This document shows positions 9,232 to 16,941 of a stretch of 64,000 nucleotides of DNA, in pieces; position 1 is the first letter of the stretch; each line of letters begins with the position of its first letter. The notes beneath the pieces are model-generated. The model saw nothing but the letters and a program-made list of their open reading frames with translations, was not told the DNA's origin and ran no database searches. The position numbers and the translations under genes are program-made. The stretch covers positions 186,001 to 250,000 of the forward strand of contig JAEWBB010000011.1 in NCBI GenBank assembly GCA_023391375.1. The letters run 5' to 3'. The stretch is from Pseudomonadota bacterium. Lineage in GTDB: Bacteria; Pseudomonadota; Alphaproteobacteria; Sphingomonadales; Sphingomonadaceae.

Positions 9232-10518
9232 ATGGGCCGACCAATCCTCACCGCCTACCAGATGCGCAGTGCCGAAGCGGCCAGCGGAGCGCCCGTGGAC
9301 GTCCTGATGGATCGTGCGGGCCGGGCCCTGGCCGAGGCGATCCGTCGCTTCACAGGGGTGCGCCCGGTCCTGTTCCTTTGCGGTCCCGGCCATAACGGCG
9401 GCGACGGCCGTGTTGCCGCGCGATACCTCGCCGAAGCGGGGTGGCCGGCGACCGTCGCGGTATTGGGCGAAAAGTCGTTCGACGACGCGAAAGCTGCGCC
9501 CGTCTTGGTCGACTGCCTGTTCGGAACGGGACTGAGCCGACCTCTGGAACCCGCTGTATCGGAACGACTTTGCCACCTCGCCGAGCAGGCGTCTGTAGTC
9601 ATCGCGTGCGACTTGCCAAGCGGCGTTCGGACCGACGACGGCGCCATCCTGTCGTCCGTCCCGCGTTACGACATGACGGTGACCTTCGGTGCCCTGAAAC
9701 CCGCGCATCGCCTGATGCCCGCCATGGAAAAAATGGGGAGAATCGTCTTGGACCGGATCGGGATCGACGCGAACGAGCAGTGGTTCGAAATCGGACGGCC
9801 GCACTTGCCGGATATCGCGCCCGACGCGCACAAATATTCGCGCGGCCTCGTCCATGCGCTGGCCGGCACAATGCCCGGTGCCATCGCGCTATCGGCACGG
9901 GCCGCGCAGGCAGCCGGTGCAGGCTATGTCCGAATCTCAACCTCGCTTCCGATCGAGGGTCTGCCGGACAGCATCGTCCAGACCGGCGACGCGCAGCTCA
10001 ACGACGAGCGGATCGGGTGCATCGTCGTTGGTCCCGGCCTTGGCGACATCCCGGTCGTTTTGACCCTGTCATTGACCAGCAAGGCGCCGAAGGTGATCGA
10101 CGCCGACGCCATCCGCCTGGTCGGCGAGCCGGAGCGGCTGAAGGGGCAAGATTGCATCCTCACCCCCCACGAAGGCGAGTTCAAGGCGCTGTTCGGCGCT
10201 CTCGAAGGATCGAAACCCGAACGTGCGCAGAAGGCGGCCCAAGCCTGCGGTAATGTCGTCGTCTACAAGGGGCCCGACACCCTCGTCGCCGCACCCGACG
10301 GCAGGATCGGCTTCGCACCGCCGGCACCAGCATGGCTGGCGAGCGCGGGTACGGGGGACGTGCTGTCCGGAATCATCGCCGCATTTAGGGCCCGGGGCAT
10401 GGACGCGTTCGACGCGGCTTGCGCGGGTGTCTGGGTCCATGGCCGCGCGGCCGAGAAAGCCGGCCCGTCGATGACAGCCGACACGCTGATCGACGCCATT
10501 CCGCAAGCGATGGCGTGA
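9232..10518 (+). CDS. nnr: Bifunctional NAD(P)H-hydrate epimerase / ADP-dependent dehydratase
   Basis: A 428-residue metabolite-repair enzyme that restores damaged NAD(P)H hydrates. The N-terminal YjeF_N epimerase domain has FLCGPGHNGGDGRVAARYL near residue 47. The C-terminal ribokinase-like dehydratase domain has the nucleotide and catalytic motif ASAGTGDVLSGIIAA near residue 370. The N-domain, at roughly 190 residues, is compact. Its last codons overlap the next gene by GTGA. Confidence 0.95.
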   Translation: MGRPILTAYQMRSAEAASGAPVDVLMDRAGRALAEAIRRFTGVRPVLFLCGPGHNGGDGRVAARYLAEAGWPATVAVLGEKSFDDAKAAPVLVDCLFGTGLSRPLEPAVSERLCHLAEQASVVIACDLPSGVRTDDGAILSSVPRYDMTVTFGALKPAHRLMPAMEKMGRIVLDRIGIDANEQWFEIGRPHLPDIAPDAHKYSRGLVHALAGTMPGAIALSARAAQAAGAGYVRISTSLPIEGLPDSIVQTGDAQLNDERIGCIVVGPGLGDIPVVLTLSLTSKAPKVIDADAIRLVGEPERLKGQDCILTPHEGEFKALFGALEGSKPERAQKAAQACGNVVVYKGPDTLVAAPDGRIGFAPPAPAWLASAGTGDVLSGIIAAFRARGMDAFDAACAGVWVHGRAAEKAGPSMTADTLIDAIPQAMA

Positions 10519-11678
10519 CCGAACGTATCGTCCGCATTGCCGCGCGCGGCGACGGTGTCGGCGAACATGGCACGCATGTAGCGTTTGGCGTGCCGGGGGA
10601 CATGCTGGTCGACGGCAGGCTGGTCGAAGGACAGGGGCATCAGGTGCCGCCATGCCGTCACTTTCCGACGTGCGGCGGATGCCAGCTCCAGCACCTGACC
10701 GACCAAGCCTATGCGGCCTATTGCGAAAGCCGGGTGGTAGGGGCGCTTGCGCAAAAGGACTTGGCGGCGGAGATCCGCCCGGCCCATCTTTCACCGCCCC
10801 GGACACGCCGCCGCGCTACCCTTCGTGCCTTGCGAGCCGGCGGCCGTATCGTCCTCGGCTTCAACGAAGCAGGGTCGAACAAGGTCGTCGACCTTGTCGA
10901 GTGCCATGTTCTGCACCCCACGCTTTTCGGCTTGCTCAAGCCATTGCGGCGGTTGCTAACCGGCATGACGGGCAAGGCCGGCGAAGTTGCCCTCACCTTG
11001 GCTAATGAAGGGCCGGACCTCCTCATTCGCGGGTTTTCCGCTGAAGGACTGGAAGCCGTCGAGGCCTTGTCGGCATTCGGCGACGCCAACGGCCTTGCCC
11101 GGCTGGCGATGGACGAGGGGTACGGCCCCGAGGTGCGCTACGAGCCCGTCCCCGCGACGGTGTCGTTGTCGGGTCACGAGGTGCCCTTGCCGGTCGCTGC
11201 CTTCATGCAGGCTACCGCTGACGGCGAAGCGGCGCTGGTTGCCGCCGTTCGCGAGGCGGAGGGGGACGCGAAATCCAGCGCGGACCTGTTCGCCGGTATC
11301 GGCACGTTCGCGTTGGCGCTGGACGGCCAGGTGACCGCTGCAGAAGCCTCGCGCGATGCCATCCTCGCCTTGAAACGGGCCGCGCCCGATGTCGCCGCCG
11401 AGCATCGCGATCTTTACCGCCGCCCGCTCGATGCCGCGGAACTGGCAGCATTCGACGCCGTGGTGCTCGACCCGCCACGGTCGGGGGCGGAAGAACAAGT
11501 CAAGGCGCTGGCCGCTTCGTCGGTTCCCCGCATCGCCTACGTCAGCTGCAATCCGGGAACGTTCGCACGCGATGCGCGGATCCTTGTCGACGGCGGCTAC
11601 CGCCTAGAATGGGTGCTCCCGGTCGGCCAGTTCCGCTGGTCGACCCATGTCGAACTGGCGGCCTGCTTCCTGCGTTAG
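10515..11678 (+). CDS. Class I SAM RNA (uracil-C5) methyltransferase, RlmD/TrmA family
   Basis: A 387-residue enzyme of the RumA/TrmA family that methylates uracil C5 in rRNA or tRNA. A short TRAM-like N-terminus is followed by CRHFPTCGGCQLQHL and a later Cys, the 4Fe-4S ligands of RlmD-like members. SAM motif FAGIGTFALAL and DPPRSGAEEQV are present, and YVSCNPGTFARD carries the catalytic Cys. The GTG start at 10515 makes a 4-base GTGA overlap with nnr and begins the conserved TERIVRIAARGDGVGE; the ATG 96 bases upstream lies within nnr. RlmC or RlmD specificity is not decided. Confidence 0.88.
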   Translation: MTERIVRIAARGDGVGEHGTHVAFGVPGDMLVDGRLVEGQGHQVPPCRHFPTCGGCQLQHLTDQAYAAYCESRVVGALAQKDLAAEIRPAHLSPPRTRRRATLRALRAGGRIVLGFNEAGSNKVVDLVECHVLHPTLFGLLKPLRRLLTGMTGKAGEVALTLANEGPDLLIRGFSAEGLEAVEALSAFGDANGLARLAMDEGYGPEVRYEPVPATVSLSGHEVPLPVAAFMQATADGEAALVAAVREAEGDAKSSADLFAGIGTFALALDGQVTAAEASRDAILALKRAAPDVAAEHRDLYRRPLDAAELAAFDAVVLDPPRSGAEEQVKALAASSVPRIAYVSCNPGTFARDARILVDGGYRLEWVLPVGQFRWSTHVELAACFLR

Positions 11679-12121
11679 TGGGTGCGGGCCCAGGCGTCGA
11701 TGACGATATAAAGCGCCTGCGCGGTAAGGCCGAAGAGGCAGAGCGAACTCAGCAAGAATAGCGTGAAGCGGTATTTGACGACGTTGGTCGTCGACTGGAT
11801 CAGCGAGTGGCCGATCCTGAGGATGGTATAGCCCCACGCCAACCAGATCGACGAGCGCATCCCGCTGGCACCCATCAGGATCAGCGCGAAAACAATCGCG
11901 TAGAAGATCGTCGGCTGTTCGGTCAGGTGCATGTAGTTGTGCGCCTTCCACTGCACCTGCGGCGGAACGATGCCTTCCAGGTCCTGCCCACGGCCCCCGC
12001 GCGAAGGCTTGATCCCCGCCTTGCGCATGGCAGGCAGGCGAGTGGCGGCCATCCAGATCATCATCACCAGGGTCCAGGCGACGAGGAACACGACGGGTCC
12101 CAGCAGCGGATCGATTTCCAT
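11675..12121 (-). CDS. MAPEG-family membrane protein
   Basis: A 148-residue protein with four predicted membrane segments (LLGPVVFLVAWTLVMMIWMAA, IFYAIVFALILMGA, SSIWLAWGYTILRIGHSLIQ, FTLFLLSSLCLFGLTAQALYIV). Spacing and the RIGHSLIQ segment are as in MAPEG proteins of proteobacteria, whose substrates are mostly unknown. The ATG directly abuts the U-tract of a strong minus-strand terminator; the only Shine-Dalgarno-like sequence is the G-rich 3' arm of that hairpin. TTG at 12163 is an alternative start inside the same structure. Its stop overlaps that of the convergent methyltransferase. Confidence 0.8.
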   Translation of the reverse strand: MEIDPLLGPVVFLVAWTLVMMIWMAATRLPAMRKAGIKPSRGGRGQDLEGIVPPQVQWKAHNYMHLTEQPTIFYAIVFALILMGASGMRSSIWLAWGYTILRIGHSLIQSTTNVVKYRFTLFLLSSLCLFGLTAQALYIVIDAWARTH

Positions 12122-12163
12122 GAAAAAAAGCCCCCCCACACCGGCAATGGTGTGAGGGGGCAA
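12122..12163 (-). terminator. Strong intrinsic terminator after the deoxyhypusine-synthase-like gene
   Basis: Read on the minus strand: a 13-bp stem (GCCCCCTCACACC against GGTGTGGGGGGGC, with one G-U pair), a 6-base loop and then seven T. It follows the stop at 12190 of the upstream gene and ends one base before the ATG at 12121. Confidence 0.92.
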
Positions 12164-12189
12164 AATGCCTGAATGTCAGGAAAAATCAA

Positions 12190-13275
12190 TCAGTCGAACA
12201 GCTTGGCGAATGCCCGCTTCTCACGGTTCTTCCAGTGGCCGCGGTGGTAGGCGTCGCTTGCCAGCAGCGGCAGGACGGAGGTCGCCTCGGCGAAGACCAT
12301 CTGTTCGAGCGCGGTCGACACCTTGCCCCACGAAGCGGCCTCCTGAAGCGTCGACGACGAGCAGGCGCCGTCCCGCACGTCCGCGACCGTGATCTGGATT
12401 GCGTACTTGTGCACTTCGACGTCCTCGTGGCCGAGGATCTCGGCGCAGACGACGGTGTCCTGGGTGAAGTTCTTCGGCACGCCGCCGCCGATCATCAGGA
12501 GGCCGGTGGTGCCGGCCTTGATCTTGATGTCGGTCAGTTCGCGGAAGTCGGCGATGGCGTCGAGCACCATGTAGTGGCCGCCGCGCTTCATCGCGTCGAC
12601 CTGATGCTTGACGAGACCGAAGCCGGCCGAGCTGTCGACGAACGCCGGGCAGAAGATCGGCACGTCATGCTCGTAGCAGGTCTGAACCAGGCTGTTGGCC
12701 TTCTTGGCGTTGCCGTCGGCCAGCCACTTGCCCATTTCCTTGATGAACTCGCGGCTCGAGTAAGCGCGCGGCTCCAGGCTGTCGGCGATCTTGCCGATGG
12801 TGTGGTCGCAATCCTGCAGCGCCACCTCGTCGATGTAGGTGTCGTAGATGCGGTCGATGTAGAGCGAGCGCAGCGTGTCATCGTCGGGGATTTCGAGCGC
12901 CTGGTAGTGCTTGTGACCGAGCGCTTCGAAGAAATCCATGTCGACGATGGAGGCGCCGGTGGCGACGATGGCGTCGACCATGTTCGACTTCACCAGCTGG
13001 GTGTAGAGATCCATGCAGCCGCCCGCCGAGGTCGAGCCGGCGATAACGAGGATGACCGAGCAGTCCTTGTCGCTCAGCATCTCGTTGTAGATGTTGGCGG
13101 CGCGGGCGAGGTCGCGGCTGGTGAAGCTCATCTTGCCCATCGCGTCGACGATCGGGCGCGCATCGAAGCTGGTGATGTCGATGTGCTCGACTTCGTTCGC
13201 CAGCAGCTCGGCCTTGCGCGTATCGTTGATCTTGCTCTCGTCCGCGACGACCTTGTTGAGCGTGTCGGTGGTCAT
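12190..13275 (-). CDS. Deoxyhypusine synthase-like protein (probable homospermidine or related polyamine synthase)
   Basis: A 361-residue NAD-dependent enzyme of the deoxyhypusine synthase family. Bacteria lack eIF5A, and bacterial members of this family make homospermidine or related polyamines. Visible family features are the STSAGG and DSSAGFGL segments and GGGVPKNFTQD, which carries the lysine corresponding to the catalytic lysine of the eukaryotic enzyme. The start at 13275 has GGAGAA nine bases before it. The gene is downstream of ornithine decarboxylase on the same strand, so putrescine supply and use are paired. A strong terminator follows. Confidence 0.85.
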   Translation of the reverse strand: MTTDTLNKVVADESKINDTRKAELLANEVEHIDITSFDARPIVDAMGKMSFTSRDLARAANIYNEMLSDKDCSVILVIAGSTSAGGCMDLYTQLVKSNMVDAIVATGASIVDMDFFEALGHKHYQALEIPDDDTLRSLYIDRIYDTYIDEVALQDCDHTIGKIADSLEPRAYSSREFIKEMGKWLADGNAKKANSLVQTCYEHDVPIFCPAFVDSSAGFGLVKHQVDAMKRGGHYMVLDAIADFRELTDIKIKAGTTGLLMIGGGVPKNFTQDTVVCAEILGHEDVEVHKYAIQITVADVRDGACSSSTLQEAASWGKVSTALEQMVFAEATSVLPLLASDAYHRGHWKNREKRAFAKLFD

Positions 13276-13359
13276 GTGAAGCTTCTCCAAATCACTGAAC
13301 AATGCGCTGCGGCGCCCCTGCCAAGGCAGGAGCCCACAAGCAAGTTTCCTTAGGTACGC

Positions 13360-14544
13360 TTACAGCGTGATGACGTTCGAGGCGGGCTCGCGTTCCGCGT
13401 CGGCGTAGAGCGAGACCATCGGCTCGTCGTCGACGATGACCCGTTCCTCGACCCCGAAGCCGTTGAAGCCGGTGCGCATGGCGCAGCCATAGGCACCCAG
13501 CATACCGACCTCGATATAGTCGCCCGGCTGGACGTCCGCCGGCAGCATGAACGGCCCGGCCATATGGTCGAGGTCGTCGCATGTCGGACCGTAGAAGCTA
13601 AACGCCATGTCCTTGGTGTCGCTGGCCTCCTCGCGGACCAGCTTGACCGGATAGCGCCAGCCGATGTGCGCCGCATCGAACAGCGCGCCATAGGCGCCAT
13701 CGTTGATGTAGAGCTCATGCCCGCGGCGCTTCTCGACGCGGACGAGGACCGAGGCATATTCGGCGCAAAGCGCTCGGCCCGGCTCGCACCACAGTTCGGC
13801 CGAATAGCTGATCGGCAGCGCTTCGAACGCGTTGTGGATGACCTCGAAATACTGCTCGAGCGCAGGTGGCTCCATACCCGGGTACCAGCTGGGGAAGCCG
13901 CCACCGACGTCGACGATGTCGACCGTCACGGCCGCTTCGACGATCGCCGAGCGCACGCGCTCCATCGCTTCGCCGTAAGCCGCCGGGCTCATCGCCTGGC
14001 TGCCGACGTGGAAGCAGATGCCGAGCGCGTCGGCGGCCTGGCGGGTCGCCATCAGGAGCGGCTTCACGTCTTCCGGCGCCGCACCGAACTTGGACGCAAG
14101 GCTGAGCTTTGAATGATCCGACGAGACGCGCAAGCGAACCAGCAGGTTGAGGTCGCTGGCGCCCTTCGTAGCGCGGACGATCTTCTCCAGCTCCTCGATC
14201 GTGTCGAGGCTGAAGGTCTTCACGCCGTAGGTGAAATAGGCCTCGGCGATGGATTCCTCGGCCTTGACCGGGTGCATGAAGCAGAGGGTGGCCTCGGGCA
14301 GCGTTTCCGCGACCAGGCGGACTTCGCCGAGCGAGGCGACATCGTAGTGCGTGATCCCGCCATTCCACAGGACCTGCAGCAGGTCGGGGGAAGGATTGGC
14401 CTTCACCGCGTACAGCGACTTGCCCGGAAACTTCTCCGTGAAGAAGCGGGCGGCACGGGTTGCGGCGTGCGGTCGAAGAAGCGTGACCGGCTGAACCGGT
14501 CGAAGGGCGGCAGCTAGCCCCAGCGCGCTATGATGCTTGAACAA
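13360..14544 (-). CDS. Ornithine/lysine-type PLP decarboxylase (fold type III)
   Basis: A 394-residue alanine-racemase-fold decarboxylase, most like eukaryotic-type ornithine decarboxylase, making putrescine. YAVKANPSP holds the PLP lysine (about residue 48), WCEPGRALCAE the phosphate-binding segment and SFYGPTCDDLD the catalytic Cys of the dimer interface; GGGFPSWY is also present. The start is taken as TTG 14544 because GGAGGT sits eight bases upstream and the length then matches the family. An ATG at 14667 would lie upstream of the apparent promoter. The homospermidine-type enzyme follows 84 bases downstream. Confidence 0.88.
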   Translation of the reverse strand: MFKHHSALGLAAALRPVQPVTLLRPHAATRAARFFTEKFPGKSLYAVKANPSPDLLQVLWNGGITHYDVASLGEVRLVAETLPEATLCFMHPVKAEESIAEAYFTYGVKTFSLDTIEELEKIVRATKGASDLNLLVRLRVSSDHSKLSLASKFGAAPEDVKPLLMATRQAADALGICFHVGSQAMSPAAYGEAMERVRSAIVEAAVTVDIVDVGGGFPSWYPGMEPPALEQYFEVIHNAFEALPISYSAELWCEPGRALCAEYASVLVRVEKRRGHELYINDGAYGALFDAAHIGWRYPVKLVREEASDTKDMAFSFYGPTCDDLDHMAGPFMLPADVQPGDYIEVGMLGAYGCAMRTGFNGFGVEERVIVDDEPMVSLYADAEREPASNVITL

Positions 14545-14621
14545 CTCAAGGGACCTCCAACGGTAGTGCGACAGGTTTAAGCTGCCTTGCGGTTGGAAGT
14601 CCCATGGGGCAGCGGGAGCGC

Positions 14622-14650
14622 GATATATGGGCGGGGGTCCCCCATGTAAA
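14622..14650 (-). promoter_or_regulatory. Sigma-70-type promoter with embedded palindrome, for the decarboxylase gene
   Basis: On the minus strand TTTACA (14650-14645) and TATATC (14627-14622) are separated by exactly 17 bases. The spacer contains the palindrome GGGGGACCCCC (14643-14633). Related GGWCCCC or GGGGGAC units lie at 14659-14665, 14677-14683 and 14688-14694. The predicted leader of about 70 bases begins with a GCTGCC/GGCAGC inverted repeat (14581-14613). Confidence 0.6.
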
Positions 14651-14742
14651 GATTTTTTGGACCCCATCGACCGCTAGGGGGACGATTGGTCCCCACGGTT
14701 GCACGGCTCGACGAAAACCATTGCGGATGAAGAGGTTGAACG

Positions 14743-15684
14743 ATGACGCTAAGGCCGACTTTCGACGACGTGATCGCCGCGGACAGGCGCATCGCCGGTT
14801 TCGTGAAGGAGACGCCCCTCATCGAAGCGCGGATCGACGACCACCAGCTGTGGCTGAAGTGCGAATCGCTGCAGGAGGGCGGCGCGTTCAAGTTGCGCGG
14901 GGCGAGCAACCGGTTGCTTCGCATGGACGAACGGGAGCGCCGGCGCGGGGTGGTCGCCTTTTCCAGCGGAAATCATGCGCAGGGCGTGGCCATCGCCGCC
15001 GAACGGCTGCGCATTCCGGCATTGATCGTCATGCCGTCCGATGCGCCCGAGCTGAAGGTCGCGGGGACCAGGAGGCACGGCGCGGAAATCGTCTTCTACG
15101 ACCGGCGGACCGAAAGCCGGGAAGCAATCGCCGCGCGGATCGCGGCCGAGCGCGGGTCGATCGTGGTGCCCAGCTTCGACGATCCCGACATCGTCGCGGG
15201 GCAGGGAACGGCGGGACTGGAAATCGTGAGGCAGCTGGGGAGGGAGCCCGACCTGATCGTCACGCCTTGCGGTGGCGGCGGGCTGGCTGCTGGCTTGGCG
15301 CTTGCCTGTCCCTCATCGCGCATCGCGATCGCGGAGCCCGAAAGGTGGGACGATATGCGCCGGTCGCTGGCGCTGGGTGACATCGTCCCGGTCGAGGCGG
15401 ATGCGCCGCCGACGCTATGCGACGCCCTCCAGACGCCCCGTGTCTCGCCGATCACGTTCGGCATCCTGCAAGCCCGCAATGCCGATGCCTACGCGGCAAG
15501 CGAAGGCGAGGTTGCGACCGCGGTGCGGTGGGCATTCGAGAAACACAACCTAACAGTAGAACCGGGCGGTGCGGCGGCGCTCGCGCTGGTTCTGGCCGGA
15601 AAGGTCGAGCCGGTCGGCGAAACGGTGGTGATGCTGTCCGGCGGGAATATCGACCCTGCGCTTCACGCGCGATTGGTCGGCTGA
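14743..15684 (+). CDS. Threonine dehydratase / serine racemase-like PLP enzyme
   Basis: A 313-residue fold-type II PLP enzyme. GGAFKLRGASN carries the PLP lysine (near residue 49), SSGNHAQGVA binds the substrate, and CGGGGLAAG (near residue 180) is the phosphate-binding Gly loop. There is no C-terminal ACT domain, so this is the short, non-feedback (catabolic or racemase-like) form acting on threonine or serine. AGAGG precedes the ATG. It is divergent from the decarboxylase gene and may share its regulatory region. Confidence 0.85.
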   Translation: MTLRPTFDDVIAADRRIAGFVKETPLIEARIDDHQLWLKCESLQEGGAFKLRGASNRLLRMDERERRRGVVAFSSGNHAQGVAIAAERLRIPALIVMPSDAPELKVAGTRRHGAEIVFYDRRTESREAIAARIAAERGSIVVPSFDDPDIVAGQGTAGLEIVRQLGREPDLIVTPCGGGGLAAGLALACPSSRIAIAEPERWDDMRRSLALGDIVPVEADAPPTLCDALQTPRVSPITFGILQARNADAYAASEGEVATAVRWAFEKHNLTVEPGGAAALALVLAGKVEPVGETVVMLSGGNIDPALHARLVG

Positions 15685-15936
15685 TCAGGCGACGGTGCGG
15701 TATTCGCCCGGCTCGAGGTGCGACGGCGAGGAGTTTTCGACCGCGCGGGTCAATTCCTCGAGTTCGGCGGCCAGCGTCTGAAGTTCGGCGGCGAGCGCCT
15801 TGGGGTCGAGCTGGTCGAGATTGGCTGACGCGTCGAGCAGGGTATCCAGCATCATGGCGATGCACGGCAGGATCGTTTCCTCGATCCGCTCGAACGCTTC
15901 TTCCAGGCGTGCTTCACGCTGTTCGATACTGGCCAT
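15685..15936 (-). CDS. Small coiled-coil protein of unknown function
   Basis: An 83-residue, strongly acidic and helical protein without Trp, with heptad-like runs (EQREARLEEAFERIEETIL, AAELQTLAAELEELTRAVE). No family recognised. The stop directly abuts the stop of the convergent dehydratase. Composition and frame usage are like those of real genes here, and it faces a small membrane-protein gene divergently. Confidence 0.6.
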   Translation of the reverse strand: MASIEQREARLEEAFERIEETILPCIAMMLDTLLDASANLDQLDPKALAAELQTLAAELEELTRAVENSSPSHLEPGEYRTVA

Positions 15937-15999
15937 GCTCCGGATTATCGGCCACAGCGGTTAAGAGTTCCTGAAAATCGGCGGAAAATCGGCTCGAAA

Positions 16000-16167
16000 A
16001 TGACGACATTCGGCAACGCGGCGTTAGCCATCGGCATGATCGCCGCCAGCCTCCTCCTGATCGGGGGCGTGAAGATGGCGCTGCGCAAGGCGGATCGCCA
16101 GCGCGGCCTTCTGATGGTCGGCGCCGCACTCGTCCTGTTCGCGAATGTCCTGATCTGGGCTCTTTAG
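16000..16167 (+). CDS. Small two-helix membrane protein (55 aa)
   Basis: ATG at 16000 and TAG at 16165 give 55 residues: MTTFGNAALAIGMIAASLLLIGG, a positively charged turn (KMALRKADRQRG), then LLMVGAALVLFANVLIWAL. Two membrane segments with a basic cytoplasmic loop are clear. No family or function is recognised. The ribosome-binding site is weak (GGAAAA). It lies between the divergent coiled-coil gene and the convergent hydrolase gene. Confidence 0.6.
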   Translation: MTTFGNAALAIGMIAASLLLIGGVKMALRKADRQRGLLMVGAALVLFANVLIWAL

Positions 16168-16171
16168 GCGC

Positions 16172-16828
16172 TCAGCGGCCGGCGAAATCCTGGTCGAGGC
16201 GCATGTCGAGATAGCGATCGACGCTCCCCATCAACAGGTCGAGCTCGTTGGCGAAGAAATGGTTCGCACCCGGGATCGTGTCGTGATGGATGGTGATGTG
16301 GCGCTGTGTGCGAAGCTTGTCGACCAGCTTCTGCACCGCGCTCGGCGCCACGACCTCGTCCGCTTCACCCTGGATGATGATGCCCGAGGAGGGGCAGGGG
16401 GCGAGGAACGAGAAGTCGTACATGTTGGCCGGAGGGGCGATCGAGATGAAACCCTTGATCTCCGGACGGCGCATCAAGAGCTGCATGCCGATCCAGGCAC
16501 CGAAGCTGACTCCGGCGACCCAGGTCTGTTCGGCCTCCGGATGAATCTGCTGCACCCAATCGAGGGCCGACGCGGCGTCCGACAGTTCGCCGATGCCGTT
16601 GTCGAACGTGCCTTGGCTGCGCCCGACGCCGCGGAAGTTGAACCGCAAGGTGGCAAAGCCGCGGCGGACGAAGTCCTTGTGCAGCAGCTGGACGATCTTG
16701 TTGTTCATCGTGCCGCCGGCCTGCGGATGCGAATGCAGGATCATGGCGACCGGTGCGCGCGGGCGCGGACCCGGCGTGAAGCGGCCTTCGAGACGACCCT
16801 CGGGTCCGGGGAAAATGACTTCGGGCAT
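16172..16828 (-). CDS. Alpha/beta hydrolase, cytoplasmic
   Basis: A 218-residue alpha/beta-hydrolase-fold protein of the small COG2945-like type. The nucleophile elbow is GVSFGAW (Ser near residue 108). HSHPQAGGTMNNK forms the oxyanion region, GEADEVV carries the acid and GANHFF the histidine. The substrate is unknown. No signal peptide. It is divergent from the cysteine desulfurase pair. Confidence 0.87.
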   Translation of the reverse strand: MPEVIFPGPEGRLEGRFTPGPRPRAPVAMILHSHPQAGGTMNNKIVQLLHKDFVRRGFATLRFNFRGVGRSQGTFDNGIGELSDAASALDWVQQIHPEAEQTWVAGVSFGAWIGMQLLMRRPEIKGFISIAPPANMYDFSFLAPCPSSGIIIQGEADEVVAPSAVQKLVDKLRTQRHITIHHDTIPGANHFFANELDLLMGSVDRYLDMRLDQDFAGR

Positions 16829-16941
16829 AGGTGCGGCTCGACTGTTCGACGAAAAGGATCACGCGGCGGGTTAACCCGTGCGGGCGGAGCCTATATAGGG
16901 TGGGGCGTTCATCTGGCAATCGGCAGGATTCCCACGGTTTC

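Noticed and set aside
13290..13345. A hairpin (CTGCC/GGCAG) between the decarboxylase and the deoxyhypusine-synthase-like gene
   Set aside because: The stem lacks a T-run on either strand, so it is not called a terminator; at most it is an RNA-processing or pausing site.
12235..13353. A 372-codon plus-strand ORF over the deoxyhypusine-synthase-like gene
   Set aside because: Composition and lack of motifs mark it as a shadow; the minus-strand gene has clear family signatures, ribosome site and terminator.
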